From the NCBI GenBank assembly GCA_017547685.1, contig JAFYPD010000084.1, forward strand, positions 1-64,000: 64,000 nt of DNA. The letters run 5' to 3'. Shown here piece after piece: positions 1 through 10,992 of this stretch. Within the stretch, counting starts at the first letter, position 1, and each line of letters begins with the position of its first letter. This stretch comes from Peptococcaceae bacterium (GTDB taxonomy: Bacteria > Bacillota > Peptococcia > Peptococcales > Peptococcaceae). Below the pieces are notes generated by a model. That model had not been told where the DNA came from, ran no database searches, and saw only the letters and a program-made list of their open reading frames with translations. Made by a program: the position numbers and the translations under genes.

Positions 1-2160
1 CCCATAGCCGTTTGCGGTGATAACCAGCAGTTCCCCTTCGTCGCGAACCACTTCCATGCCAACTACATAGTCATCATCCATCAGTTTAATGCCGCGTACC
101 CCTTTGGTTGCTCTGGCCATTGGACGAGCCTCTTCTTCAGCAAAACGAATTGCCTGGCCGCCGGCTGTTACCAGAATCATATCCTGTTTGCCATCGGTCA
201 GCTGTACACCAATTAATTCATCGTTATCTTCCAGATTGATCGCAATAATGCCATCACGGCGGGAAGTATCGTATTCCGCCAGCGGTGTTTTCTTCACAAC
301 ACCCAGTCTGGTTGCTGCCATCAGGAATAATTCATCATCAAATTTCTTCAATGGAATCACGGTTGTGATTTTTTCATCGCCGGTGATATTTAACAGATTT
401 ACAATAGCTGTCCCTTTTGCCTGACGGCCTGCTTCCGGAATTTCGTACACTTTCAGGCGATAGCATTTGCCTTTATTCGTAAAGAAAATCAGGAAGTTAT
501 GGGTGCTGGTGGTGAAAATCTGCTCTACAAAATCTTCCTCTTTAGTGGTCATAGCTGTAATACCGCGGCCACCCCGTTTCTGACTCTTGTAGGTGTCACT
601 CGGCATCCGTTTGATATAGCCGGTATGGCTGATAGTGATTACCACATCTTCGTTTTCGATTAAATCTTCCAGCTCCAGCTTGTCTTCATTGCTGCTGATC
701 TGGCTTCTTCTCACGTCAGCATGTTTTTCCTTAATCTGCAGCAGTTCGTCTTTAATGATGCCAAGCAGTTTCGTTTCATCCGCTAGAATGGATTTAAAGT
801 AAGCAATTTTATCGTATAATTCTGCCAGTTCTTCTTCCAGCTTTTCACGAGCAAGCCCTGTTAACCGGCGAATCTGCATTTCGATAACGGCCTGTGCCTG
901 ACGGTCGGTTAAGCCAAAGCGCTGATTTAGACGTTCTTTGGATTCGGCATCGGTGTAGGAGGAACGGATAATTTTAATCACTTCATCGATGTTATCGACA
1001 GCAATTTTTAAACCTTCCACAATATGGGCTCTTTCTTCCGCTTTTTTCAGATCGTGTTTGGTGCGGCGTGTCACTACATCTTCCTGATGGTCGATGTAGT
1101 AATTCAATGCCTGTTTCAGTGTTAAAATTTTTGGCATGCCGTCTACCAGCGCCAGCATAATCACACCGAAGTTGTCCTGCAGCTGGGTGTTTTTATACAG
1201 CTGATTTAAAATAACCTGCGGATTTACATCACGGCGCAGCTCGATCACAATGCGCATCCCTTTACGGTCCGATTCATCACGCAAGTCGGTAATGCCGTCG
1301 ATTTTTTTATCTCTTGCCAGTTCGGCAATTTTTTCAATCAGACGGGCTTTATTCACCTGATATGGGATTTCTGTTACTACAATGCGGTTTTTCCCGTTGT
1401 TCATAGGCTCAATTTCGCTTCTGGAACGAACTTTGATAGAACCGCGACCGGTTAAGTAAGCATCCTCAATCCCTTTGCGGCCTAAAATGATACCGCCGCC
1501 AGGGAAATCAGGGCCTTTTACATATTTTAATAAATCCTGATCCGGCATATCGCGGTTATCAATCAGCGCAATGGTACCGTCAATCACTTCGCCCAGATTG
1601 TGCGGCGGAATATTGGTTGCCATCCCTACCGCAATCCCGGAGGAACCATTGACAATCAGGTTTGGATACCGGCTTGGCAGTACCAGCGGTTCTTTTTCCG
1701 ATTCATCATAGTTCAAGCCGAATTCCACAGTATCTTTTTCGATATCGGCCAGCATTTCCAGGGTCAGCTTGGTCATTTTTGCTTCGGTATAACGCATGGC
1801 CGCAGCGGAGTCACCATCCACCGAACCAAAGTTCCCCTGGCCGTCCACCAGCGGATAACGGATATTAAAATCCTGCGCCAGACGCACCATAGCATCGTAT
1901 ACGGAGCTATCACCATGCGGATGATATTTTGCCAGTACGTCCCCGACAATATGGGCCGATTTCTTATGTTTTTTATCCGGTGTCATACCGTTTTTATACA
2001 GAGAGAATAAAATACGGCGATGTACCGGTTTTAACCCGTCACGCACATCAGGCAGTGCACGACTGGTGATAACACTCATTGCATAGTCAATGAAGGATTC
2101 CTGCACTTCTGTTTCCATTACAGTAGGCAGAATCTTTCCATGGGTAAATTCCATTTCCAT
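1..2160 (-). CDS. gyrA: DNA gyrase subunit A, 3' end beyond window
   Basis: Catalytic subunit of DNA gyrase, which introduces negative supercoils as an A2B2 complex with GyrB. The visible 720 residues cover the breakage-reunion domain and most of the C-terminal beta-pinwheel. The active-site tyrosine is in AAMRYTE at about residue 124. The quinolone-determining stretch reads [12 protein letters not shown], with Ser at the E. coli Ser83 position and Asp at the Asp87 position, so the usual resistance substitutions are absent. The ATG at 2160-2158 has an AGGAGGT ribosome site about 7 bases upstream and lies 11 bp after the gyrB stop, so the two genes form one transcription unit. The C-terminus runs off the left edge of the window. 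Confidence 0.97.
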   Translation of the reverse strand, partial: MEMEFTHGKILPTVMETEVQESFIDYAMSVITSRALPDVRDGLKPVHRRILFSLYKNGMTPDKKHKKSAHIVGDVLAKYHPHGDSSVYDAMVRLAQDFNIRYPLVDGQGNFGSVDGDSAAAMRYTEAKMTKLTLEMLADIEKDTVEFGLNYDESEKEPLVLPSRYPNLIVNGSSGIAVGMATNIPPHNLGEVIDGTIALIDNRDMPDQDLLKYVKGPDFPGGGIILGRKGIEDAYLTGRGSIKVRSRSEIEPMNNGKNRIVVTEIPYQVNKARLIEKIAELARDKKIDGITDLRDESDRKGMRIVIELRRDVNPQVILNQLYKNTQLQDNFGVIMLALVDGMPKILTLKQALNYYIDHQEDVVTRRTKHDLKKAEERAHIVEGLKIAVDNIDEVIKIIRSSYTDAESKERLNQRFGLTDRQAQAVIEMQIRRLTGLAREKLEEELAELYDKIAYFKSILADETKLLGIIKDELLQIKEKHADVRRSQISSNEDKLELEDLIENEDVVITISHTGYIKRMPSDTYKSQKRGGRGITAMTTKEEDFVEQIFTTSTHNFLIFFTNKGKCYRLKVYEIPEAGRQAKGTAIVNLLNITGDEKITTVIPLKKFDDELFLMAATRLGVVKKTPLAEYDTSRRDGIIAINLEDNDELIGVQLTDGKQDMILVTAGGQAIRFAEEEARPMARATKGVRGIKLMDDDYVVGMEVVRDEGELLVITANGYG

Positions 2161-2171
2161 TCGGGCACCTC

Positions 2172-4139
<1,968 letters not shown>

Positions 4140-4204
4140 CTAAAAAATTTTTACATGCAGTAATCTATTTGCATTTCATTTATTAATAACTTTTTTAGTT
4201 ACTC

Positions 4205-4250
4205 CACAAAAAAATCAGAGGTATTTATTTTTTCAAATAACCCTCAGAAA
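4205..4250 (-). terminator. Hairpin with U-tract in the gyrB leader (attenuator or recF terminator)
   Basis: On the minus strand an imperfect inverted repeat (CTGAGGGTTATTT with AAATAAATACCTC) is followed by seven T residues. It lies downstream of the gyrB promoter and about 110 bp before the gyrB start, so it would affect both recF read-through and transcripts starting at the gyrB promoter. The stem has mismatches, so strength is uncertain. Confidence 0.4.
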
Positions 4251-4284
4251 GATGCTCTGTTTTATGTTTAATTTTTAATAATTT

Positions 4285-4313
4285 ATTATAACAGAAAACT
4301 TAAATTTTTGCAA
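4285..4313 (-). promoter_or_regulatory. gyrB promoter
   Basis: On the minus strand TTGCAA (4313-4308) and TATAAT (4290-4285) are separated by exactly 17 bp, a strong match to a sigma-A type promoter. It lies between recF and gyrB and would give a leader of about 180 nt. Confidence 0.75.
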
Positions 4314-4328
4314 ATAAAGAGGGAAAAA

Positions 4329-5450
4329 TCATTTAATAATAATTTTTCCCTCGGACACCGAAAATACCTCGTCTTTCGCGATTTCTCCGGTCAGTAATTC
4401 GATATTTGCACCGGTGATGATTGTCTGAATTTTATTTTTTTTCACCATTTCTATCAGATAATGCCTTCTGCTGTCGTCCAGTTCGCTCATCACATCATCC
4501 AGCAGCAGCAGCGGATATTCACCATGGCATTTAAAAAAAGCCTGTAACTCTGCCATTTTTAATGATAAAATTCCGGTTCGCTGCTGCCCCTGCGACCCGT
4601 ACCGTTTTAAATCCATACCATTCAGATAAAAAATAAGGTCATCACGGTGAGGTCCCCACAGGGTTGTGCCCCGCGTAATCTCCTCGCCCAGCTTCTGATC
4701 GATGATTTTCTCAAACAGTTCTTTTATCTGCTCCGCCGAAAAATCGCCAATAGCACCCATAGAACAGTGATAGGTTACGGTAAACCGCTCGGTCTGCTGC
4801 GTTAAATCCTGCTGCACCTTCCTTGCCATGGGAATCAGAAGTTTCAGAAACTGAATGCGCCGATAAATAATCTGACTGCCGTACTCTGCCAGATAAGTAT
4901 TCCACACATCCAGCTGGATTCTGTTCTGCTGTTTATACTGCAGTTCTTTTAACAGATTATTGCGCTGTACAATAATTCTGTCATAATCACGAATCAGCCG
5001 ATGATACCCTTTATCCATCTGGCACATCACCGCATCCAGATACCGGCGCCGTTCCGCCGGAGACCCCTTGATAATTTTTAAATCATCGGGAGAAAAAAGT
5101 ACCACACGCAGATAATTGTGCAGCTCCGACATACTTTTATATTTTACACCATTGATTTTCAGCTGCTTGTTTTTTTCTTTATCCACATAAATTTCTAAAT
5201 CATAGCAGCGCTCGCTGCCGTCTTTTTTCATCTGGCCCATCAGCCGAAAATAAGGCTGTTCCCATAAAATCAGATCCAAATCTTTATTTCCTCGGAAATT
5301 GCCGCCCATCGATAAATAATAAACAGCCTCCAGAAGATTGGTTTTTCCCTGTCCATTGGCACCAATCAGTACATTAATCCCTCGATTCAGATTCAATTCC
5401 TGATTTTTATAATTTCTGTAATTGATTAAATGCAGGTGCTGCAGATACAA
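4329..5450 (-). CDS. recF: DNA replication and repair protein RecF
   Basis: 373 aa SMC-like ATPase that helps load RecA at single-strand gaps together with RecO and RecR. The Walker A motif GANGQGKTN lies near residue 32, the RecF/SMC signature is around residue 280 (YGSQGQQRT), and Walker B with D-loop is LLLLDDVMSELDDSRR near residue 315. The start is TTG, preceded by GGGAGGGG with good spacing. It sits in the conserved dnaN-recF-gyrB neighbourhood, but a membrane-protein gene lies between dnaN and recF. Confidence 0.96.
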   Translation of the reverse strand: MYLQHLHLINYRNYKNQELNLNRGINVLIGANGQGKTNLLEAVYYLSMGGNFRGNKDLDLILWEQPYFRLMGQMKKDGSERCYDLEIYVDKEKNKQLKINGVKYKSMSELHNYLRVVLFSPDDLKIIKGSPAERRRYLDAVMCQMDKGYHRLIRDYDRIIVQRNNLLKELQYKQQNRIQLDVWNTYLAEYGSQIIYRRIQFLKLLIPMARKVQQDLTQQTERFTVTYHCSMGAIGDFSAEQIKELFEKIIDQKLGEEITRGTTLWGPHRDDLIFYLNGMDLKRYGSQGQQRTGILSLKMAELQAFFKCHGEYPLLLLDDVMSELDDSRRHYLIEMVKKNKIQTIITGANIELLTGEIAKDEVFSVSEGKIIIK

Positions 5451-5511
5451 AGAAACCCCTCCCTTCTTTTTTTATCACTGTCATTTTAACATGAAACAAA
5501 ATAACACACAA

Positions 5512-5545
5512 CAAAAAGCGGTCCATTCCTGAAGAACAGACCGTC
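5512..5545 (-). terminator. Rho-independent terminator
   Basis: On the minus strand CGGTCTGTTC and GAATGGACCG form a ten-pair stem with two G-U pairs and a 5-nt loop, followed by CTTTTT. It lies between the 160-aa membrane protein gene and recF, and would end the dnaN transcript. Confidence 0.75.
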
Positions 5546-5550
5546 ATCTC

Positions 5551-6033
5551 TTATTTCACCACATTCACGCGAACCAGACTGTTAAATTCCTGCAGTGCGA
5601 TCATGGCATCGCTGTCATTAAAGTTTCTGTCTTTCTTGATATCTTTCAGAACTGGAATCAATTTATTCACATGATTCATAAATTCATCCGGATAAGCCGC
5701 AGCCAGATTCCACAGGCTGTCAAATTCACTGGAATACTGATACATCATATTTTTTTCACTGAAATTTTCCACCATTGTGCACGCGGTATATAAATGGGCA
5801 ACCCCAACGGTGTAGTTGCTTTCATCCATCTGTTCGGCGCATTCCTCAAACCGCTGGATGGCAAAGGTAATTTCACTGCGGAACAAAGCCTCATACTCGG
5901 AATCATCATTCCATTTATAATTCAGTGCTGCGCCCAGCAGCAGATTGACTGCCAGAGAAATCAGCAGCAGAGCAGGCAGAATTTTACGTTTTTTTTTCGG
6001 TTTCTGTACTTCATCTTTTTTCTGTTCTGTCAT
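5551..6033 (-). CDS. Membrane-anchored protein of unknown function
   Basis: 160 aa. A Lys-rich cytoplasmic N-terminus (KKDEVQKPKKKRK) is followed by one membrane segment at about residues 18-37 and an acidic exported region predicted to be mostly helical, with two Cys residues. The ATG has GGAGG 7 bases upstream and begins 13 bp after the dnaN stop, so it is co-transcribed with dnaN. In many Gram-positive origins this slot holds the small S4-domain RNA-binding protein YaaA; this protein is not related to it. I do not recognise the family. Confidence 0.8.
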   Translation of the reverse strand: MTEQKKDEVQKPKKKRKILPALLLISLAVNLLLGAALNYKWNDDSEYEALFRSEITFAIQRFEECAEQMDESNYTVGVAHLYTACTMVENFSEKNMMYQYSSEFDSLWNLAAAYPDEFMNHVNKLIPVLKDIKKDRNFNDSDAMIALQEFNSLVRVNVVK

Positions 6034-6046
6034 AATAGTGCCTCCA

Positions 6047-7156
6047 TTATCCTCTTAACGGCAGCAGCAGATACAGATAGCTTTCATCGTTCAGCGGACG
6101 GAAGATGGCCGGACTCAGCGGACCGCCCATTTTAATATCTAAATCATCAAAGTCCATGGTTTTGAAGGCATCCAGCAGATATTTTGCATTAAACAGAATC
6201 GATAAATCGCTGCCTTCTGTATAAATGTTGATATTTTCATTCACCATACCGTATTCCGACTTGGACACAATATTCAGATTGCTGTCCGAAATATTAAAAC
6301 GCAGTACACTGGAACCATCCCGCTCCGGCACAAACAGGCTGGCGCGTTCGATGGATTCCTGCAGCTGTTTCTTTTTCACTTTCAGCAGGATGTTATGTTC
6401 GTCCGGAATTACCTGACGATAGTTTGGAAAGTTTCCTTCCACCAGACGGGAAACCAGACGGACATCGTTACATTCAAAGCTTACCTGGCGTCCATTGCTG
6501 CGAATGGTCAGAACATCCTCCGCATCCTCTTTCAGGATACGGCTGATTTCATTCAGTGATTTTACTGGAACAATCACTTTGAAGTTTTCACTGGTCAGAT
6601 TGTCAATTTTACATGTTTTCACAGCCAGACGATGGCTGTCGGTACCGACCATGGTTAAATTATTACCTTCTGTTTCCAGCAGCGCACCGGTAAAAATCGG
6701 ACGCGGGTCATTCATATTGGCACAGAACCCGGTCTGTTTTACCAGCGATTTGAACACAACCGGATTTACCGTAATTATATGGCCTTCATCCAGCGCTGTA
6801 ATGCCAGGGAATTCTTCTCCTCTCCAGCATTTGATATTGGTTTCTGCCTGGTCATATTCAATTTTTATGGATACCGCTTCATCATCGTAGGTAAAAATCA
6901 GATTGGTATTAGGCAGACGGCGCACAATTTCAGCAAAAAAATGGGCTGGAATCACAGCATGTCCTTCTTCAATTACCTGAACCGGCTGGCTGCATGTGAT
7001 ACCGATTTCCAGGTCAGTTGCAGCAAAAATTAATTTGTTTCCTTCTGTTTTCAAATAAATACCGGTTAATACAGGTACAGCACCTTTGCTGGAGATTGCT
7101 TTCTGCACAGTATTGATACCGGTTAACAGATTTTCTTTTGTTGATGTAAATTTCAT
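6047..7156 (-). CDS. dnaN: DNA polymerase III beta subunit (sliding clamp)
   Basis: 369 aa, standard length for the ring-shaped processivity clamp that tethers polymerase III, MutS and other partners to DNA. The N-terminus MKFTSTKENLLTGI, the central FTGALLE and GTDSHRLA motifs and the C-terminal LPLRG typical of beta clamps are visible. The nearest ribosome site, GGAG, is unusually far (about 12 bases) from the ATG. The gene is separated from dnaA by a terminator and a 335-bp region with DnaA-box-like sites, so it is probably transcribed independently. Confidence 0.97.
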   Translation of the reverse strand: MKFTSTKENLLTGINTVQKAISSKGAVPVLTGIYLKTEGNKLIFAATDLEIGITCSQPVQVIEEGHAVIPAHFFAEIVRRLPNTNLIFTYDDEAVSIKIEYDQAETNIKCWRGEEFPGITALDEGHIITVNPVVFKSLVKQTGFCANMNDPRPIFTGALLETEGNNLTMVGTDSHRLAVKTCKIDNLTSENFKVIVPVKSLNEISRILKEDAEDVLTIRSNGRQVSFECNDVRLVSRLVEGNFPNYRQVIPDEHNILLKVKKKQLQESIERASLFVPERDGSSVLRFNISDSNLNIVSKSEYGMVNENINIYTEGSDLSILFNAKYLLDAFKTMDFDDLDIKMGGPLSPAIFRPLNDESYLYLLLPLRG

Positions 7157-7251
7157 AGGCTTACATGCACTCCTTCTGCCTCTTCTTCTTATCTATTTCA
7201 GTAGTATTATCAGTATACGCTGTGGAAATGTTTAAAAGTCGGTCAAAGCCA

Positions 7252-7384
7252 GTATCCACAACGGCTCACCCCTGTAGATAACTTTGTTGATAATGAGTCT
7301 GGATTATCAACAGAATCCACAGATTTTTTCAACAATTTTAATTGTCCACACATTACTAACAGTTTATCAAAAAAAATATCCACA
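7252..7384. other. DnaA-box cluster between dnaA and dnaN (second half of a bipartite origin)
   Basis: Six nonamers each one mismatch from TTATCCACA: 7252-7260 (GTATCCACA), 7273-7281 (complement TTATCTACA), 7285-7293 (complement TTATCAACA), 7304-7312 (TTATCAACA), 7342-7350 (TTGTCCACA) and 7376-7384 (ATATCCACA). The surrounding DNA is AT-rich. In Bacillus subtilis the origin is bipartite, with boxes on both sides of dnaA; the same layout is inferred here. This fills most of the 335-bp gap between the two genes. Confidence 0.65.
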
Positions 7385-7451
7385 TTCAATGTTTTGTTGC
7401 GGTTTCTTAAAAATTGGCTGATACCTGTGCTGGAACACAACGCTGAACGAT

Positions 7452-7482
7452 AAAAAATCCCGCAGGATTGCTCTACGGGATT
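7452..7482 (-). terminator. dnaA terminator
   Basis: On the minus strand AATCCCG and CGGGATT pair across a 17-nt loop and run into TTTTTT. It lies 10 bp after the dnaA stop codon and separates dnaA from dnaN transcription. Confidence 0.8.
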
Positions 7483-7491
7483 GCTTGTCCA

Positions 7492-8931
7492 TTAACGACT
7501 GGTTAAAGATTGTTTGATTTTGCTGATGGTCATTTGCAGGGTCTGGTCCACACGCAGCTCTTCTGTGATTTTTTCATAGGCATGCATGACTGTGGTATGG
7601 TCACGGCCGCCAAACAGTTCACCGATTTTCGGAAGGGATAAATCGGTCATTTCACGGCAGAGATACATGGCAATCTGCCGCGGAAATGCAATATTTTTGG
7701 TACGTTTTTTTGCTTTAAAATCTTCCACACGCATCTGATAGTATTCGGCCACTTTTTCCTGAATCAGTTCACCGGTGACGATAACTGGTTCATTTGGGGT
7801 AATCAGATTCTGCAGACATTCTTTTGTCAGATCCAGGTCAATTTTCCGGTTGCTTAAACTGGAGTAGGCGGACAGTCTGGTCAGCATCCCTTCCAGCTCA
7901 CGAATGTTGGAATGGATATTTTCTGCGATATAGTCAAATACCTCGTCCGGGATGTCCAGCATTTCAGCCTGCGCTTTTTTGCGCAGGATAGCGATTCTGG
8001 TTTCTAAATCAGGCGGCTGAATATCGGTTAAAAGGCCCTGGTTAAAGCGGGAACGCAGACGTTCTTCCAGTTTTGGAATTTCATTTGGCGGACGGTCACT
8101 GGAGATGATAATCTGTTTTTCCGCTTCCCTTAATGCATTAAAAGTATGGAAAAATTCTTCCTGGGTGGATTCTTTATCGGCAATGAACTGGATATCGTCG
8201 ATCAGTAATACATCAACAGTGCGGTATTTATCACGGAATTCTTTTCGTTTGTTTCTTAAGATAGCATCAATAATTTCATTGGTAAATGTTTCTGAAGAGA
8301 GATAAGTAATTCTTGTGTTTGGTCTACGCATCAGAATATGATTGCCAATGGCGTGCATCAGATGGGTTTTTCCAAGTCCGGAGCCGCCGTGAATAAATAA
8401 CGGGTTGTAAACTCTGGTTTCGGCATTGTTGGCAATATTATCAGCTACACCCATGCAGGCAGCGTGTGTCAGACGGTTGCTTCCGCCTACTACAAAGGTA
8501 TCGAATGTGTATTTTGGATTTAAACCGGTATCTTTTGTGAACAGACGCGGCTCCTGTTCAAAGGTTGATATCGGTTCTGGTGTTGTGACAGGCATTTCAT
8601 ACTCCACCGGATTGATGGTTTTTTCTGTATAACCCTGCTGCTGCATCAGCTGTTCAATGGCCTGGTCTTTTTCCTGCGGCGTGACAAATTGCAGTTTTAC
8701 AGTATGATTCAGCATGGATTCCAGATGATTTTTAATGATATGCGTGAAATTATTTTTCAAAAAGTTTTTTGCATAGTCATTCTGTACTTTAATGATAATA
8801 TTTTCACCGTAATAGGCAGCCAGTTCGGTTGCACGGAACCAGAGATCAAAGGTTGGCTTATTGACGTCATTTTCTAAAAGCTTCAACGCGTCATTCCAGA
8901 TCATGGCGTTCATATTATTCGCGTCGTTCAT
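7492..8931 (-). CDS. dnaA: Chromosomal replication initiator DnaA
   Basis: 479 aa AAA+ ATPase that binds DnaA boxes and opens oriC. Domain I (about 1-85) carries the [12 protein letters not shown] segment. A variable linker follows. The AAA+ domain (about 135-350) has Walker [10 protein letters not shown], Walker [10 protein letters not shown] and the arginine-finger region RLRSRF. The C-terminal DNA-binding domain carries the DnaA signature [11 protein letters not shown]. The ATG has GGGGGA about 6 bases upstream. It is transcribed away from oriC; boxes in its upstream region suggest the usual autoregulation. Confidence 0.98.
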   Translation of the reverse strand: MNDANNMNAMIWNDALKLLENDVNKPTFDLWFRATELAAYYGENIIIKVQNDYAKNFLKNNFTHIIKNHLESMLNHTVKLQFVTPQEKDQAIEQLMQQQGYTEKTINPVEYEMPVTTPEPISTFEQEPRLFTKDTGLNPKYTFDTFVVGGSNRLTHAACMGVADNIANNAETRVYNPLFIHGGSGLGKTHLMHAIGNHILMRRPNTRITYLSSETFTNEIIDAILRNKRKEFRDKYRTVDVLLIDDIQFIADKESTQEEFFHTFNALREAEKQIIISSDRPPNEIPKLEERLRSRFNQGLLTDIQPPDLETRIAILRKKAQAEMLDIPDEVFDYIAENIHSNIRELEGMLTRLSAYSSLSNRKIDLDLTKECLQNLITPNEPVIVTGELIQEKVAEYYQMRVEDFKAKKRTKNIAFPRQIAMYLCREMTDLSLPKIGELFGGRDHTTVMHAYEKITEELRVDQTLQMTISKIKQSLTSR

Positions 8932-8984
8932 ATAAATTCCCCCAGAAAAAAATAGCTGTATCGGCAGTGCATTTTTGTGATGTA

Positions 8985-9235
8985 ATGTTATTATGATTGC
9001 GTTTACAAGTGCTTCTGTATGTAAAAATAAAAAATTTGAAAATTATTATATTTATCCACAAAAACTGTTGATAAGTACTTTATTTATCCACAATAATAAA
9101 TAGAATGCTTTAAAATAATAGCAGAATCAGTGAAAATTATCAACAAATTTTTCGAAATACGATAAAATTTTATCCACAAGTGTATAACTTTAAGTATTTC
9201 TTATAAAAATACCGTAAAAAAATTGAGTCAGGGAC
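8985..9235. other. oriC: Chromosomal replication origin oriC
   Basis: The AT-rich space between divergent dnaA and rpmH holds perfect DnaA boxes TTATCCACA at 9052-9060, 9084-9092 and 9170-9178, and one-mismatch boxes TTATCAACA at 9066-9074 (complement) and 9137-9145. Together with the six weaker boxes downstream of dnaA and the change of gene orientation on the two sides, this identifies the origin. The exact unwinding element was not resolved. Confidence 0.9.
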
Positions 9236-9264
9236 TTGACCGTTCAATTTCAATATTATATAAT
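9236..9264 (+). promoter_or_regulatory. rpmH promoter
   Basis: TTGACC (9236-9241) and TATAAT (9259-9264) with a 17-bp spacer, about 70 bp before the L34 start. It is a near-consensus housekeeping promoter, expected for a highly expressed ribosomal operon. Confidence 0.85.
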
Positions 9265-9340
9265 ATCACATTGTAAATGAAATTTTTAATCGTAAGATTG
9301 AGATAGTCTGTCAACGAGTAGAAAAGGGAGGTGTTGTAAG

Positions 9341-9475
9341 GTGAAAAGAACCTGGCAGCCAAAAAATAAAAAACATAAAAGAGTTCATGGTTTCAGAAAA
9401 AGAATGTTAAGCGCTAACGGCAGAAACGTACTGAAAAGAAGAAGAGCAAAAGGGAGAAAAAAATTAAGCGCTTAA
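9341..9475 (+). CDS. rpmH: 50S ribosomal protein L34
   Basis: 44 aa, very basic. The sequence begins [14 protein letters not shown] and contains the family pattern [26 protein letters not shown]. The start is GTG with GGGAGG about 9 bases upstream. First gene of the rightward rpmH-rnpA-yidD-yidC-jag cluster; a strong terminator follows it, so downstream genes receive only part of its transcript. Confidence 0.97.
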   Translation: MKRTWQPKNKKHKRVHGFRKRMLSANGRNVLKRRRAKGRKKLSA

Positions 9476-9501
9476 TTTTTTCAAAATATAGCTCTTAAAT
9501 G

Positions 9502-9525
9502 AAAAAGGCCTTCGTGGCCTTTTTA
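9502..9525 (+). terminator. Terminator after rpmH
   Basis: AAAAAGGCC, a UUCG-type loop and GGCCTTTTT form a compact hairpin with U-tract. It would reduce expression of rnpA relative to L34, an arrangement known from other bacteria. Confidence 0.85.
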
Positions 9526-9557
9526 TATTATTCAGGCATTTTTCTGGAGGGTTTCTG

Positions 9558-9899
9558 ATGTTAAAGAAGGAATACAGACTAAGAAAAAATGCTGATTTCC
9601 GAAAAGTATATCGCAGTGCCAAATCTGTATCGACCAGGTATCTGGTGCTTTATCCAAAGGCCCGGAAGGGAGAAGGTATTCGGGTTGGTTTTTCTATTTC
9701 AAAAAAAGTAGGAAAAGCAAATGTGCGAAATTATTATAAGCGTAGATTGCGGGAGATTGTAAGACATAATCTGCATCATATCAAACCTGGATATGATTTG
9801 ATTATTCTTACAAGAGTACCTGTAACGGAACTTGGATATCATGAACTGGAAAAAAACGTAAAGTATTTAATGCGGAAAAGTGGTGTCTGGATTGACTGA
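9558..9899 (+). CDS. rnpA: Ribonuclease P protein component
   Basis: 113 aa basic protein that assists the RNase P RNA in removing tRNA 5' leaders. The RNR-type motif region [17 protein letters not shown] is near residues 50-66, and the N-terminal [11 protein letters not shown] matches the family. GGAGG lies about 6 bases before the ATG. Overlaps yidD by 20 bp in another frame. Confidence 0.96.
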   Translation: MLKKEYRLRKNADFRKVYRSAKSVSTRYLVLYPKARKGEGIRVGFSISKKVGKANVRNYYKRRLREIVRHNLHHIKPGYDLIILTRVPVTELGYHELEKNVKYLMRKSGVWID

Positions 9900-10116
9900 A
9901 ATACCAAAAAAAATACTTTTGTTTCTCATCCAGTTTTACCGGAACTATATTTCGGCTTTAAAAATGCAGCCAACCTGCCGTTTTTATCCAACCTGTTCTC
10001 AGTATGCTTACGAAGCGGTCAGCAAATATGGCTTCCTCAAGGGAGGCTGGATGGCAGTCAAACGTATTTGTAAATGTCATCCGTTTCATCCCGGAGGATA
10101 TGATCCAGTCAAATAA
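9880..10116 (+). CDS. yidD: Membrane protein insertion efficiency factor YidD
   Basis: 78 aa. The family core [26 protein letters not shown] and the [11 protein letters not shown] ending are clear. The protein is amphipathic and associates with the membrane next to YidC. GTG codons at 9880 and 9883 are both possible starts; either makes the gene overlap the end of rnpA, suggesting translational coupling. Confidence 0.93.
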   Translation: MVSGLTEIPKKILLFLIQFYRNYISALKMQPTCRFYPTCSQYAYEAVSKYGFLKGGWMAVKRICKCHPFHPGGYDPVK

Positions 10117-10137
10117 CAATAGGAGGCAAAGTGGCTT

Positions 10138-10968
10138 ATGAATAAAACCTATGGCTATGGCTTTTTACAGCCAGTGGCAGATTTAATCAGCCAAGTAATC
10201 GACATTCTGTATGGTCTGACAGCAGCAGTTGGATTTCCAAGCTATGCATTAGCAATTATTATGATTTCGATTCTGCTGAAATTAATTCTGTTTCCATTGA
10301 TGCAGAAGCAGATGAAATCTACTATGAATATGCAGGAAGTACAGCCAAAACTGGAGTATCTGCAAAAAAAATATAAAAATAATCCGGAAAAAATGAATGA
10401 GGAAATGATGAAGCTGTACAAGGAATACGATGTAAATCCTATGGCCGGCTGTCTGCCTTTGTTAATTCAGTTCCCTATTTTAATCGGGTTATTTATGGCA
10501 CTGCGCCAGTATGAATTTGTTCCAATCGAACATGCGACCTTCCTGTGGGTTCCAAACCTGGGCGATGTTGACCCGATGCATATTCTGCCTGTTCTGGTTG
10601 CAGTAACCATGTTCCTGCAGCAGAAAATCAGCATGGCTGCAACAGCCGGCAACGCTCAGACTGAACAGATGATGAAAACCATGCTGTATATGATGCCTGC
10701 CATGATGTTGTTTGTTTGCTGGAGTATGCCTGCCGGTTTATGTTTATACTGGGCATTTTTCAGTGTATTAAGTATCATTCAGCAGTATTTTATGAATCAG
10801 ACAAAGAAAAAAGAAATGGCTGCCCGCGCAGCGCGTGAAGCGGAAGAAAAAGAAAAACGGATTGCAGCAAAAAAAGCTAAAATGGTAGCTGAGAAAAAAT
10901 CCGGCGCAAAAGAGAAAAAGAAAACAGCGTTAGAAGAGGCAGAAGAAGCAGTGATTGAGGAAGAATAA
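10138..10968 (+). CDS. yidC: Membrane protein insertase YidC/OxaA
   Basis: 276 aa insertase of the Oxa1 family, inserting membrane proteins with or without SecYEG. About five membrane segments are visible, with the conserved basic cytoplasmic hairpin (MQKQMKSTMNMQEVQPKLEYL) and the NPMAGCLPLLIQFPIL segment. It has no N-terminal lipobox, unlike the Bacillus SpoIIIJ/YqjG lipoprotein forms. The C-terminal tail is long, basic and Ala/Lys/Glu-rich, as in forms that contact the ribosome. Followed 24 bp later by jag. Confidence 0.96.
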   Translation: MNKTYGYGFLQPVADLISQVIDILYGLTAAVGFPSYALAIIMISILLKLILFPLMQKQMKSTMNMQEVQPKLEYLQKKYKNNPEKMNEEMMKLYKEYDVNPMAGCLPLLIQFPILIGLFMALRQYEFVPIEHATFLWVPNLGDVDPMHILPVLVAVTMFLQQKISMAATAGNAQTEQMMKTMLYMMPAMMLFVCWSMPAGLCLYWAFFSVLSIIQQYFMNQTKKKEMAARAAREAEEKEKRIAAKKAKMVAEKKSGAKEKKKTALEEAEEAVIEEE

Positions 10969-10992
10969 TTATGTAAGAAGGAGATGATTATC

